Of a DNA stretch of 56,178 bases, positions 1 through 6,990 are shown piece after piece (position 1 is the first letter of the stretch; each line of letters begins with the position of its first letter). The notes under the pieces were generated by a model. The model searched no databases and had not been told where the DNA came from. It was given only the letters and a program-made list of their open reading frames with translations. Source of the stretch: a virus; the IMG/VR virus record IMGVR_UViG_3300031757_000001, positions 1 to 56,178 of that record; one strand, 5' to 3'. A program made the translations under genes and the position numbers.

Positions 1-743
1 CGCATATTCTATCAAGCCTCAAAGGTTTGTTTGCCCAACATCCCGATACGATTCTTGACGGAGAACTTTACAATCACGAATTGAAAGAAAATTTCAATAA
101 GATTACATCTCTTGTTCGCAAACAAAAACCTGTTAAAGGAAAAAATGACACGGATGCAAGTTTTGCCAAAAAGCAAAAAGCCTTTGCCGAAAGACTTGAA
201 GAAGCAAGAACGACAATCCAATATTGGATATACGATACTCCACAAATTAACATTTTAGATAGTAGCACAAAATTTTCCTTGCGATTGGAGGAGTTGAATT
301 CTCTTTTCCCACAAAATGATTCTTTGGTTCTCGTCTCAACATCGCAAATTCATAGCGAGAAAGGTTTGGACGAAATGTACGGAGTGTACCTTGAGGATGG
401 GTATGAAGGTCAAATGATTCGTACTAATTCGCCATATGATGAAAACAAGAGAAGCAAAACCTTGTTAAAGAGAAAAGACTTTCAAGATGCAGAATACAAA
501 GTAATCGACATTGAAGAAGGTAATGGCAATAGAAGGGGTACTTGCAAGCATTTAGTTTGTTTTTGCCCAACTACCCAAAAAACATTTAATTCTAATGTAA
601 AAGGTTCTTGGGAATATCTTAAAGAGATATTGGATAATAAAGATCAATATATTGGCAAGGAAGCTACAATAAAATTCTTTCAACTTACGCCCGATGGTAT
701 ACCGAGATTTCCGTTTGCAATAGCATTCAGAGATTACGAATAA
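1..743 (+). CDS. ATP-dependent DNA ligase, 5'-truncated by window edge
   Basis: This ligase seals nicks in duplex DNA through an enzyme-AMP intermediate, probably during phage replication or repair. The reading frame is open to the first bases of the window, so the N-terminal part with the KxDG adenylation motif is missing. Visible are a motif III-like DGELYN, a motif IV-like EGQMIR and a motif V-like LLKRKDF, followed by a C-terminal OB-fold-like region. The stop is followed within 4 nt by a new promoter. The family call is from nucleotidyltransferase motifs; the exact ligase subtype is not resolved. Confidence 0.85.
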   Translation, partial: HILSSLKGLFAQHPDTILDGELYNHELKENFNKITSLVRKQKPVKGKNDTDASFAKKQKAFAERLEEARTTIQYWIYDTPQINILDSSTKFSLRLEELNSLFPQNDSLVLVSTSQIHSEKGLDEMYGVYLEDGYEGQMIRTNSPYDENKRSKTLLKRKDFQDAEYKVIDIEEGNGNRRGTCKHLVCFCPTTQKTFNSNVKGSWEYLKEILDNKDQYIGKEATIKFFQLTPDGIPRFPFAIAFRDYE

Positions 744-746
744 GGC

Positions 747-775
747 TTGACTTTACTGACAAAACAAAGTATAAT
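747..775 (+). promoter_or_regulatory. Sigma70-like promoter
   Basis: TTGACT and a perfect TATAAT are separated by 17 bp. It begins 4 bp after the ligase stop and reads toward the micro-ORF at 801 and the glycosylase at 888. Unlike many promoters in this window it leaves a normal leader with a purine-rich ribosome-binding site. Confidence 0.75.
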
Positions 776-800
776 GTCTTATAACAAGAGAGGAAAAAGA

Positions 801-869
801 ATGAATGGAATTATTGATATACTTAATATCGTTTGGAATAATGTATTGGTACTTAATGAACTTAGATAA
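801..869 (+). CDS. 22-residue micro-ORF upstream of the glycosylase
   Basis: A very short ORF starts with ATG after GAGAGGAAAAAGA, a plausible Shine-Dalgarno sequence, and encodes a hydrophobic acidic peptide. It lies in the leader of the downstream glycosylase gene, 18 bp before its ATG, so it could be a small peptide gene or a translational coupling/leader ORF. No family is recognised. Confidence 0.35.
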   Translation: MNGIIDILNIVWNNVLVLNELR

Positions 870-887
870 CTAAACAAAGGAAAAAAC

Positions 888-1472
888 ATGATAGACCCAA
901 AAAAAGTAACTAACTATAATCGAACTCAATGGCAACTACAAGAGTTTTTGCTATACTGCATATGTGTCGCAGGAAAAAAGAGTGAGATTGAAACACGCAA
1001 ACTAGACACATTTCTAGAAGGAGCAAGAGACCAAAGTCTGTACCCATTTGACTATATTAGGCATTTAAGGGCAACGGGCGATTTGGTTGATGAATTGGCA
1101 CGATGCAAGATTGCACCTTATAAGGCAAGACTTAATTCATTTGAAGATTGTGCAGATTTAATGCCCGATGACTTGATTGGAATTACGATTAAAGAATTGC
1201 AAGAGGTTCGTGGAATTAGCACCAAGACTTCGAGGTTCTTTCTTACTCACTCAAGCGAGGACTATGATGAGCCTGTTTTAGATACCCATATTTTGCGGTA
1301 CTTGCGTGATCTTGGGTACAAGAATGTACCAAAGGCAACGCCCCAAAATCCCAATATCTACGAAAAGTTTGCAACCATGTTCAAGCGTTTGGCTAATTTT
1401 GAAGGCATGAGTGTGGCAGATTTCGATCTGAAGATTTGGAAAGAGTATTCATATGGAAAGCAAATATCCTAA
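888..1472 (+). CDS. HhH-GPD superfamily DNA glycosylase (base excision repair)
   Basis: The protein of 194 residues is likely a DNA base-excision glycosylase that removes damaged or modified bases. The central helix-hairpin-helix resembles the family pattern: LQEVRGISTKTSRFFL (residues about 104-119), followed by LDTHILRYLRDLG (about 131-143), where the Lys of GISTKT and the Asp of LDTH sit where the catalytic Lys and Asp are in EndoIII/MutY/OGG relatives. No C-terminal Cys cluster for an Fe-S centre is seen. AAAGGAAAAAAC precedes the ATG. With the ligase just upstream it would make a small repair pair. Substrate unknown; it could also act on modified host bases. Confidence 0.75.
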   Translation: MIDPKKVTNYNRTQWQLQEFLLYCICVAGKKSEIETRKLDTFLEGARDQSLYPFDYIRHLRATGDLVDELARCKIAPYKARLNSFEDCADLMPDDLIGITIKELQEVRGISTKTSRFFLTHSSEDYDEPVLDTHILRYLRDLGYKNVPKATPQNPNIYEKFATMFKRLANFEGMSVADFDLKIWKEYSYGKQIS

Positions 1473-1489
1473 ATATAGGAGGATTAAAT

Positions 1490-1573
1490 ATGGCTCAAAG
1501 ATGGAAGCATAAGTTGCGTAAAAAGATTTTGTACGGAAAACCAAAACCCAAGCCCAAGAAATACGACTTTTGA
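1490..1573 (+). CDS. 27-residue Lys/Arg-rich basic peptide
   Basis: A short ORF is preceded by a strong ATAGGAGGAT ribosome-binding site and followed by an intrinsic terminator, which argues that it is translated. The product is extremely basic, with a KPKPKPKK stretch. Similar tiny basic peptides occur at 8643 and 14613. Function unknown; nucleic-acid or ribosome binding is only a guess from charge. Confidence 0.6.
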   Translation: MAQRWKHKLRKKILYGKPKPKPKKYDF

Positions 1574-1593
1574 ATTCGGTTGTCATCATGTCG

Positions 1594-1626
1594 ATCCCTC
1601 ACTCTACGGAGTGGGGGATTTTTTTT
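1594..1626 (+). terminator. Rho-independent terminator
   Basis: An 11-bp GC-containing hairpin (arm ATCCCTCACTC, loop TACG, matching right arm with one G-T pair) runs directly into a T tract. It ends the ligase/glycosylase/basic-peptide unit just before repeat element 1. Confidence 0.9.
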
Positions 1627-1641
1627 GCAGGTGATATATTA

Positions 1642-1716
1642 CATAAGTGCTTGACTATCAACGACTTGCGCGAGCGGCCGCCGCCGCTGTAAACCCTTGG
1701 TGGGCAGGAGGTTACG
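1642..1716. repeat. 75-bp double-palindrome boundary element, copy 1
   Basis: The element has two 29-bp imperfect palindromes starting at 1642 and 1688 (46-bp pitch) around a GC-rich 17-bp core containing GCGGCCGCC. It lies between the terminator at 1594-1626 and the promoter at 1745. The palindrome arms here are CATAAG...CTTGCG and TGTAAA...TTACG. Confidence 0.75.
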
Positions 1717-1744
1717 ACTATTTTTAATTTTATCAAAAAAAGAC

Positions 1745-1774
1745 TTGACTTTGCGCCGTTTTCTGTCATACTAT
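1745..1774 (+). promoter_or_regulatory. Early promoter, CTGTCA subclass (18-bp spacer)
   Basis: TTGACT and TACTAT are separated by 18 bp, with the conserved CTGTCA immediately before the -10. The predicted start (7 bp after the -10) falls at 1781, inside the ATG at 1779-1781, so the transcript would be leaderless. Confidence 0.8.
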
Positions 1775-1778
1775 ATAT

Positions 1779-2186
1779 ATGATACGAACAAAAAGGGAAG
1801 AAAGATACGAAATTGATTTTGGTCGAGAGGTTTTTGTCTACAAGAATCTCCATAAGGATTGTTGGAGCATAAAGCAGGATGGTTTAGTAAAAGCCCATAC
1901 GGACGATGTTACCCTTTACAATGTAAACATGAAGGTAAACCAAAAGGGTAGGAAAAGAGTTCTTAGGGAAAAAAGAAAAAATGTCCATGCAGGAATCAAA
2001 GGCTATCTCAGCCATAAATTTTTCTCGGATGTTTGGGATGATATTGCAGAAACTGAGCTTACAGAAATCACTTACAACCCGTACAAGTATGCGTCTTTCG
2101 TGGATAAGGCTACAGAAAAGCCTAGATGGTTTGCTTGTATCGCTAAACTGAATAAAAAATCTGTTTTTGTTGAAAAAAACGCTTGA
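1779..2186 (+). CDS. Hypothetical basic early protein (135 aa)
   Basis: A Lys/Arg-rich soluble protein with no recognised family. The N-terminal third alternates basic and acidic residues, and the middle contains a strongly basic stretch (KGRKRVLREKRKN). No membrane segment or signal peptide is seen. Translation must start at the ATG on which the promoter start point falls; no leader or Shine-Dalgarno is possible. The final Ala codon and TGA stop (GCT TGA) provide the -35 TTGACA of the next promoter. Confidence 0.7.
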   Translation: MIRTKREERYEIDFGREVFVYKNLHKDCWSIKQDGLVKAHTDDVTLYNVNMKVNQKGRKRVLREKRKNVHAGIKGYLSHKFFSDVWDDIAETELTEITYNPYKYASFVDKATEKPRWFACIAKLNKKSVFVEKNA

Positions 2187-2211
2187 CAAAACCCCGAAAA
2201 TTTGAGATAAT
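2183..2211 (+). promoter_or_regulatory. Promoter overlapping the preceding stop codon
   Basis: TTGACA, 17 bp, GATAAT. The TGA stop of the upstream gene is the TGA of the -35. The spacer (ACCCCGAAAATTTGA) is nearly identical to that of the promoter at 4843. It leaves a leader of about 27 nt with AAAAAAAGGAT before the ATG at 2245. Confidence 0.8.
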
Positions 2212-2244
2212 ATACTTATAACAATAAAAAAAGGATAATTAAAA

Positions 2245-3021
2245 ATGGTTAATATAATAGACACGACTGAGATTCAATCTCCAAAAGTAAATCTTAACAT
2301 CTGTGGTGGCAATCACACGAGGGTTGATTTGAGCGAAGTTGCTCAAGTTGGAACTCCCGAAGCTACAGAAACTTGGCGTCCAATTGGACATACCTTTCTA
2401 ATCGACAAGGTGCAGTCTCGTTTGGCAGACAGAGGTTTTGAGGTTTTGGGTGAATCCCACAATCTTGCCCGAAATGGTCAAAGGTACTTTGGTTTGTTTC
2501 AAGTATCCCACAAGGATAGAGAGAATAACGAACGAGGCACAATCGTTGGATTGCGGAATGCTCACGATAAGTGTTTTCCTGCAGGATTATGTGCAGGAGA
2601 TGCACCATTCGTTTGCGACAATCTCATTTTTCACAATGAGGTAACACTTGCCCGAAGGCACACCAAGAATATTCTGAATGACCTTGACCAAGTTATTTCT
2701 CGGACGCTTGGAAAGTTGTTCGGAATGTGGAACAAGCAAGACAATCGGATCGAGGCTTATTCTCAATTTGAGCTAGAAGATTCCCAAGTGAACGACCTTG
2801 TTGTTCGTTCTTGTAAGGCAGGAGCATTACCCAAGTCAAAGATTATGGATGTCGTTGAGCAATGGCAAGATTCTGACCACGATGAGTTTTCTCATAGGAA
2901 CATGAATTCGCTTTACAACGGATTCACCGAAATCTACAAGGGAAATCTTATGGCTCTTCCGAAGCGTTCTGAAGCATTGCACTCTGTGCTTGACGCTGAA
3001 GTTGGATTTGCAATAAACTAA
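2245..3021 (+). CDS. DUF932-family phage/plasmid protein
   Basis: A protein of 258 residues resembling the DUF932 family (also annotated as phage/plasmid-like protein TIGR03299). The recognisable core runs RYFGLFQVS, then GTIVGLRNAHDK, FVCDNLIFHNE and RRHTKNI, matching the family's 'GlrNShD', 'VCDN' and 'RRHT' landmarks. The biochemical role of the family is not established. It has its own promoter with a conventional leader and AAGGAT ribosome-binding site, unlike the leaderless neighbours. The gene at 3033 follows after 11 bp. Confidence 0.8.
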   Translation: MVNIIDTTEIQSPKVNLNICGGNHTRVDLSEVAQVGTPEATETWRPIGHTFLIDKVQSRLADRGFEVLGESHNLARNGQRYFGLFQVSHKDRENNERGTIVGLRNAHDKCFPAGLCAGDAPFVCDNLIFHNEVTLARRHTKNILNDLDQVISRTLGKLFGMWNKQDNRIEAYSQFELEDSQVNDLVVRSCKAGALPKSKIMDVVEQWQDSDHDEFSHRNMNSLYNGFTEIYKGNLMALPKRSEALHSVLDAEVGFAIN

Positions 3022-3032
3022 GGAATAAAATT

Positions 3033-3248
3033 ATGAAGTTAGAAAAAGTACTAGAAAATCACAAAGGTAGATTTGTATCTCTTCTCGTCCAAAGGGGCGA
3101 TGAGCGTAAACGCCATTCCGTTAAAGTCGGAGCAAGCAATAAGCTTATTTGCTTTAGGGATATGAACGCGGGAAACCGCCGCGTCGTTCCTGATCAAATA
3201 CTCAAGGCTAAGTGTGGCGGAGCTGTATTTGTCAGTAAGTCGGTCTAG
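3033..3248 (+). CDS. Hypothetical protein (71 aa), basic
   Basis: A small basic protein 11 bp after the DUF932 gene and in the same transcription unit, with AAGGAATAAAATT before the ATG. No family recognised; predicted beta-rich with no membrane segment. It is followed by a terminator, so it closes the unit. Confidence 0.65.
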   Translation: MKLEKVLENHKGRFVSLLVQRGDERKRHSVKVGASNKLICFRDMNAGNRRVVPDQILKAKCGGAVFVSKSV

Positions 3249-3278
3249 GTTGTAACGTCGCACATGCGGCGCAACGAA

Positions 3279-3311
3279 GGGTCCACTGAGTATTCGGTGG
3301 GCCCTTTTTTT
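3279..3311 (+). terminator. Rho-independent terminator
   Basis: An 11-bp hairpin (GGGTCCACTGA with right arm TCGGTGGGCCC, allowing G-T pairs, loop GTAT) is followed directly by seven T. It ends the DUF932 unit and abuts repeat element 2. Confidence 0.88.
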
Positions 3312-3385
3312 GTAAGCTGTTGCCAGTGAAGGGCTTGCGAACGCGGGGGCCGATGCCGCAAGTTGTTGGCTAACAAGGGGTAATG
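3311..3385. repeat. 75-bp double-palindrome boundary element, copy 2
   Basis: Palindromes start at 3311 and 3357 (46-bp pitch), with core GCGGGGGCCG. Outer arms are TGTAAG...CTTGCG and CGCAAG...GTAATG. It lies between a terminator and a CTGTCA-subclass promoter. Confidence 0.75.
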
Positions 3386-3413
3386 ACTATTTTTTTATTT
3401 TACAAAAAAAAGC

Positions 3414-3443
3414 TTGACTTCGGGGTGGTTTCTGTCATAATTA
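3414..3443 (+). promoter_or_regulatory. Early promoter, CTGTCA subclass
   Basis: TTGACT, 18 bp ending in CTGTCA, TAATTA. The predicted start at 3450 falls in the ATG at 3449, making the gene leaderless. Confidence 0.78.
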
Positions 3444-3448
3444 TAGTT

Positions 3449-3652
3449 ATGACAATTACAGAGTTAACCAAAGAAGATTTGCAGGTCATTTTCGATGTCC
3501 TCAATGTTTACGACCCGAACGACATTCAACAGGTTTATCCCGAAATGGGAGAAAAAGAATTCCTAGACGGAGTGACAACTGCGTGGAGGAAGATTCTTTC
3601 CGTTTTGGATGAGACCACAAAAAGCCGACAACAATTCAAACTAGGAGTATAA
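3449..3652 (+). CDS. Hypothetical protein (67 aa), probably leaderless
   Basis: A small acidic helical protein, no family recognised. The frame is open further upstream, but the promoter at 3414-3443 lies over that extension, so the ATG at 3449 is chosen. The following gene starts 3 bp after the stop, so the two are probably cotranscribed. Confidence 0.65.
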   Translation: MTITELTKEDLQVIFDVLNVYDPNDIQQVYPEMGEKEFLDGVTTAWRKILSVLDETTKSRQQFKLGV

Positions 3653-3655
3653 AAA

Positions 3656-4066
3656 ATGGGACTAGATCAATACGCATACGCAACGCCTCAAGAAACAGAG
3701 GAACAAGAAGAACTAGCTTACTGGCGTAAGCATAACCGACTACAAGGTTGGATGGAAGAACTTTGGGAGGATAAGGGTAGACCGAATTTTAACGATGTTG
3801 AAAATCCAATGGGAGACTTTAATTGTCAACCCCTTGAACTCACACATACAGATCTTGAGCAACTTGAGGCAGAGATAACGAACAAGACTTTACCCGAAAC
3901 AGGTGGGTTCTTTTTCGGAGACGATAGTTTCGATTGGGAAAGCGAAGATGGTAAACCTTTTGAAGAAGGGGATTACTTCTATAAGTTGACTGATTTGAAG
4001 TTTGTCCAAGATGCTCGCAAGGCAATTGAGGACGGAAAAAAGGTTTATTACAATTGTTGGTGGTAA
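3656..4066 (+). CDS. Conserved phage protein of the 'MGLDQYAY...YYNCWW' family
   Basis: The protein of 136 residues matches a phage family I recognise by its landmarks: N-terminal MGLDQYAY, YWRKHNRLQGWME, FNCQPLELT, LPETGGFFFGDDS and a C-terminal VYYNCWW. Members are often mislabelled as phosphoglycerate kinase in databases; there is no kinase motif here and the function is unknown. It is cotranscribed with the gene at 3449. A new promoter starts 13 bp after the stop. Confidence 0.75.
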   Translation: MGLDQYAYATPQETEEQEELAYWRKHNRLQGWMEELWEDKGRPNFNDVENPMGDFNCQPLELTHTDLEQLEAEITNKTLPETGGFFFGDDSFDWESEDGKPFEEGDYFYKLTDLKFVQDARKAIEDGKKVYYNCWW

Positions 4067-4078
4067 GCAATAAAAAGC

Positions 4079-4107
4079 TTGACAATTCACATAAAATTTG
4101 AGAGAAT
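4079..4107 (+). promoter_or_regulatory. Promoter of a leaderless gene
   Basis: TTGACA, 17 bp, GAGAAT. The predicted start falls exactly on the A of the ATG at 4114. Confidence 0.75.
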
Positions 4108-4113
4108 TATATA

Positions 4114-4284
4114 ATGCAAACAATAGACATTACACCAAAATGGGAGGCACTTATACCTGCGATGGTTCAAGTCCTCAGAAACCCAAAAGCCAACTTCGAG
4201 TCCATTAAAGGCATTACCGAGGAACTTACTCGTCTTGCAAAGATTGTGGATACTCAAAATGAGAAAAACAAAAATGAACGATAA
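4114..4284 (+). CDS. Hypothetical protein (56 aa), probably leaderless
   Basis: A small amphipathic helical protein, no family recognised. Its ATG lies 7 bp after the -10 GAGAAT, so no leader exists. Its last 11 bases overlap the start of the gene at 4274 in another frame, which suggests translational coupling. Confidence 0.6.
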   Translation: MQTIDITPKWEALIPAMVQVLRNPKANFESIKGITEELTRLAKIVDTQNEKNKNER

Positions 4285-4603
4285 AGTAGAGCAACCTGTT
4301 AATTCTTATACCGAGTTTGAAAAGCTCGCATGGATTTCTGATAAACAAATTCCGACAGTTGACTCAGAGGTCAATGTCAAGATCAATGGTATCGGTCGCT
4401 CCAAAGTCCTCAAGTACTTTGTTGAGCATGGTTTCATTGGATTGCTTGTTCAACCTTTGAATCCCCCAACTTGGTACATCAAGCAAAATGGTGCGAATGA
4501 ACCTTGCCATGTTTACCCTGCCGAATGTCTTGAGCTTGAGGTTCGTGACGAAGAAGGTAAGGTTGACTCTGAATTTTACGACAAATCTTTAACAACTGCT
4601 TAA
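4274..4603 (+). CDS. Conserved phage hypothetical protein (109 aa)
   Basis: A small protein with a central beta-rich region (VNVKINGIGRSKVLKYFVEH, then PPTWYIKQNG and VYPAECLELEV) that resembles a domain common in small phage early proteins, of unknown function. ATG at 4274 is chosen; an in-frame ATG at 4259 is an alternative. It overlaps the preceding gene, so translation is probably coupled. Confidence 0.65.
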   Translation: MNDKVEQPVNSYTEFEKLAWISDKQIPTVDSEVNVKINGIGRSKVLKYFVEHGFIGLLVQPLNPPTWYIKQNGANEPCHVYPAECLELEVRDEEGKVDSEFYDKSLTTA

Positions 4604-4615
4604 GAGAGTATACTT

Positions 4616-4840
4616 ATGACAAACGAAGAGATAAGAGAACAAATCCAAGAAAACATCATTGCCTACATTGATAGTAAGGCATTCCTTCACGCAGAACAAT
4701 TCAAAGATGACCTTTGCCAAATTGTAGTCGATTGTTTTGCTGAAGATAAAAAGAAGGAGAATAATGCCGACAGATATTACTATCACCCCGAAGAGGTTTT
4801 TAACCGAGAATGGTTTGAGCGAAACAATTCCAAACTTTAG
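4616..4840 (+). CDS. Hypothetical acidic protein (74 aa)
   Basis: A helical, acidic protein with a short basic patch in the middle; no family recognised. It starts 12 bp after the previous stop, after AAGAGAG, so it belongs to the same transcription unit. Its stop TAG is 2 bp before the next -35. Confidence 0.65.
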   Translation: MTNEEIREQIQENIIAYIDSKAFLHAEQFKDDLCQIVVDCFAEDKKKENNADRYYYHPEEVFNREWFERNNSKL

Positions 4841-4842
4841 GC

Positions 4843-4871
4843 TTGACAAAACCCCGAAAATTTGGGAGAAT
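4843..4871 (+). promoter_or_regulatory. Promoter of a leaderless gene
   Basis: TTGACA, 17 bp, GAGAAT; the sequence from -35 to -10 is almost the same as at 2183-2211. The predicted start coincides with the ATG at 4878. Confidence 0.8.
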
Positions 4872-4877
4872 ATACTT

Positions 4878-5096
4878 ATGAATTATTCAACAGATGAACA
4901 CGAATATACTGAATTAAAAGCTCAGTTTCACCAAGAAAGAATGCTTGAGCCAACTGAGCCACATGATGGGGGCTATCTTTTGGTTGATGACAACCAAGTG
5001 GAAGAACCCGTAGCATTTCGCTCTGTCGATGGAGCAGTTGATTGGAGTGGGTGTTACGAAAATTATACAGTTTACCAACTGAAGAAAGTTTTATGA
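4878..5096 (+). CDS. Hypothetical acidic protein (72 aa), probably leaderless
   Basis: A small acidic protein, no family recognised. The frame is open upstream but the promoter at 4843 overlaps that extension, so ATG 4878 is used. The stop overlaps the next start (ATGA), indicating translational coupling with the gene at 5093. Confidence 0.65.
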   Translation: MNYSTDEHEYTELKAQFHQERMLEPTEPHDGGYLLVDDNQVEEPVAFRSVDGAVDWSGCYENYTVYQLKKVL

Positions 5097-5293
5097 ACAA
5101 GACACAAGTATTAACAGGCGACCAAATCACGCAATACAGAGCAAGGGTATTGCAGAAGGCGTTATGGCTAGAACTCAAGGGAATGCAAAGGAGAGGACAA
5201 TCGGCTTACTCCATCATAAAGCAGGAGTTTGGGCTAAAGGGTAATAAGCAATCCGTACACGACCAACTAAAGGAGATTCTCGATGGACAGTAA
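5093..5293 (+). CDS. Hypothetical helical protein (66 aa)
   Basis: A basic, Gln-rich helical protein; the stretch from about residue 37 (AYSIIKQEFGLKGNKQSVHD) could form a helix-turn-helix, but this is weak. Start and previous stop overlap as ATGA; the downstream gene overlaps its end by 11 bp. No family recognised. Confidence 0.65.
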   Translation: MNKTQVLTGDQITQYRARVLQKALWLELKGMQRRGQSAYSIIKQEFGLKGNKQSVHDQLKEILDGQ

Positions 5294-5570
5294 AATGAGT
5301 TTTGAGGCAGGTTATGTAGATGCGGTTTGTGCGAGGGATGAATTGGGCGTTATGCCTCCTTTGGATAGACCAACATACGATGATGACGCAGAAATGTGGG
5401 AATTGTGGTTTGAATACTTTGACCCATATGAAGGCTCTAACGACTTGGTTTGCTTGCCATTTGAGACTATTGAGGAAGCTCAAAAAGTAATTCGGGATAT
5501 TCAAACCGAACGATTCGGCAATCAGAAATTACTTGACGAAAAAAAAGAGAAAGCTAAAAAGGAGAAATAG
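5283..5570 (+). CDS. Hypothetical acidic protein with basic tail (95 aa)
   Basis: The N-terminal 75 residues are acidic and Trp/Tyr-rich; the C-terminal 15 residues are a Lys/Glu-rich helix. AAAGGAG lies 8 bp upstream of the ATG, inside the preceding gene. No family recognised. Last gene of the unit starting at 4878. Confidence 0.65.
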   Translation: MDSKMSFEAGYVDAVCARDELGVMPPLDRPTYDDDAEMWELWFEYFDPYEGSNDLVCLPFETIEEAQKVIRDIQTERFGNQKLLDEKKEKAKKEK

Positions 5571-5577
5571 GGGCGAG

Positions 5578-5605
5578 CCAAATATGGGGCAAATATACCC
5601 CTTGG
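5578..5605 (+). other. Small bulged hairpin after gene 5283-5570
   Basis: CCAA...TTGG and GGGG...CCCC stack as a bulged hairpin shortly after the stop codon, with no T tract after it. It may be a weak terminator or 3'-end stabiliser. Confidence 0.3.
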
Positions 5606-5636
5606 TCCGCTCTCTACCTCAGATTCAATTAAGATA

Positions 5637-5711
5637 CCTAACGCTTTCGTAGTCAACGACTTATGGAGGCGGGGGCCGCGCCCGTAACCTATTGACAGTC
5701 AAGGTGTTGCA
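5637..5711. repeat. 75-bp double-palindrome boundary element, copy 3
   Basis: Palindromes start at 5637 and 5683 (46-bp pitch), with core GGCGGGGGCCGCGCC. It lies 29 bp before the promoter at 5740. Confidence 0.72.
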
Positions 5712-5739
5712 ACTATTTTTAATTAAACAAATTTTTTGC

Positions 5740-5769
5740 TTGACTTACAGGGGGAATCTGTCATACTAT
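5740..5769 (+). promoter_or_regulatory. Early promoter, CTGTCA subclass
   Basis: TTGACT, 18 bp ending in CTGTCA, TACTAT. The predicted start is at 5776, within the ATG at 5774-5776. Confidence 0.8.
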
Positions 5770-5773
5770 AGGT

Positions 5774-5929
5774 ATGATTAACAGTAAAGACAGAATGAAA
5801 GAATTCAATAAACTTCCTCCAAACACAATTGCTTGGGAAACCTTTAAGCGACTAGTCGGTCAATTCGGGCTTGAAGGTGGAATTGAAAAAGCAAAAAAGA
5901 TTACGAAAAAGCTTGACAAGCAAGGCTAA
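5774..5929 (+). CDS. Hypothetical basic protein (51 aa), leaderless
   Basis: A short Lys-rich helical protein that begins MIN after the sequence TATAGGT. No family recognised. Its final codons, for KKLDKQG, contain CTTGACA, the -35 of the next promoter. The same arrangement is seen at the end of the gene at 8643, whose product ends in KLDKDS. Confidence 0.65.
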   Translation: MINSKDRMKEFNKLPPNTIAWETFKRLVGQFGLEGGIEKAKKITKKLDKQG

Positions 5930-5941
5930 TTGTACTATTAT
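5913..5941 (+). promoter_or_regulatory. Promoter embedded in the end of the preceding gene
   Basis: TTGACA (inside the 3' end of the gene at 5774), 17 bp, TATTAT. The predicted start coincides with the A of the ATG at 5948. Confidence 0.75.
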
Positions 5942-5947
5942 AAAGGC

Positions 5948-6670
5948 ATGATTAAAACAACTCTACTCACGGCAGGAAATGCCAAAATTGTTAAAGGCGA
6001 AGCTTTCGGATATATGACCAAAGGCATCCATCTTGCTCCTGCAAATCTTTCGGGCTATGAAGCTTGTCAATGGCGTAGCAAAGGATGCACAATGGCTTGT
6101 TTGAATACTGCGGGTCGTGGTCAGCAAAATTCTGTCCAAGATTCACGCATTGCAAAGACAAAGTTGTTCTTTGAGCAAAAGCTTGCGTTCATGGAAAAGC
6201 TTGCAAAGGAAATTGCTTCGGGCATTAAGTCAGCAATCAAGAAAGAAATGACTGCGGTTTTTCGCCCTAACCTTACAAGTGACTTGACTTGGGAAAACAT
6301 CGAAGATGAAGATGGGCAAACTCTTATGCAAAAGTTTCCCGACACGCAATTTTATGACTACACCAAGTCGTTTATGCGTATGGCTCAATTTATCAATCGC
6401 AATCCCGATTTTCCTAGTAACTACCATTTGACCTTCTCTCGTTCAGAGAATAACCAAAAGCTCGTTGAGATGGTTTTGCAAATGGGTGGTAATGTTGCGG
6501 TCGTCTTTCGTGGTCAACTCCCCAAGACTTGGAAGGGTTACGAAGTCATAAATGGTGACGAAAATGATTTGCGTTTTTTGGACAAGCAAGGTGTGATTGT
6601 CGGTCTTATCGAAAAGGGTCTTGCGAAAAAGGATGAGACAGGATTTGTGCAGGAAGGGATAAATTCATAA
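5948..6670 (+). CDS. Gp88-family phage protein
   Basis: A protein of 240 residues recognised as the phage 'gene product 88' family (PF17338-like): LSGYEACQWRSKGCTMACLN with three Cys at about residues 39-49, NTAGRGQ, then KTKLFFE, FRPNLTSDLTWE, FYDYTKSF and LTFSRSENN. The Cys cluster suggests metal or Fe-S binding, but the family's function is unknown. The frame is open upstream of 5948, but the promoter lies there and its start point coincides with this ATG. The stop overlaps the next ATG (TAATG). Confidence 0.85.
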   Translation: MIKTTLLTAGNAKIVKGEAFGYMTKGIHLAPANLSGYEACQWRSKGCTMACLNTAGRGQQNSVQDSRIAKTKLFFEQKLAFMEKLAKEIASGIKSAIKKEMTAVFRPNLTSDLTWENIEDEDGQTLMQKFPDTQFYDYTKSFMRMAQFINRNPDFPSNYHLTFSRSENNQKLVEMVLQMGGNVAVVFRGQLPKTWKGYEVINGDENDLRFLDKQGVIVGLIEKGLAKKDETGFVQEGINS

Positions 6671-6828
6671 TGGATTACTACGAGTCAGCCGAGGGTTTGA
6701 CCATAACAAGAGATAGAGCATTGCAAGAGGTGCGTAGTCACGGAGCGTGCATTTATTGGTTTTTCCATGAAGTGGGTCGCAAAAAAGAATATTCCGCACA
6801 AGAGGTTCTTGATTGGTTAGGCTACTAA
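6670..6828 (+). CDS. Hypothetical protein (52 aa)
   Basis: A small protein translationally coupled to Gp88 through a TAATG overlap. No family recognised. Its TAA stop lies inside the first palindrome arm of repeat element 4, so the element supplies the stop codon. Confidence 0.6.
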   Translation: MDYYESAEGLTITRDRALQEVRSHGACIYWFFHEVGRKKEYSAQEVLDWLGY

Positions 6829-6898
6829 GTTATTGATAGTCAGGCACTTGCGTGCGCGGGGGCCGCGTGGCTAAACCCTTGTCGCCCAACGCTTTACA
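6824..6898. repeat. 75-bp double-palindrome boundary element, copy 4
   Basis: Palindromes start at 6824 and 6870 (46-bp pitch), with core GCGCGGGGGCCGCG. The first arm overlaps the end of the gene at 6670-6828. It is followed by the promoter of the RNA cluster. Confidence 0.72.
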
Positions 6899-6925
6899 AC
6901 TATCTTTAGTTTCATGAAAAAAAGC

Positions 6926-6955
6926 TTGACTTTGGGGTCGATTCTGTCATACTAT
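6926..6955 (+). promoter_or_regulatory. Early promoter (CTGTCA subclass) of the RNA cluster
   Basis: TTGACT, 18 bp ending in CTGTCA, TACTAT. The predicted start is near 6962. There is no ATG at the start point; the transcript leads into the tRNA-like gene at 6991. Confidence 0.8.
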
Positions 6956-6990
6956 AGGTATAGTTCTTTTGATAGTTTAAGTATTTTTGT

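Noticed and set aside
3383-3448. Upstream in-frame extensions of genes such as those at 3449, 7674, 9551, 10928 and 16654
   Set aside because: The extensions lie on the promoter sequences themselves, so they would not be transcribed from those promoters.
3656-4066. Annotation of this gene as phosphoglycerate kinase
   Set aside because: Family members carry that label in databases, but at 136 residues there is no kinase fold or nucleotide-binding motif.
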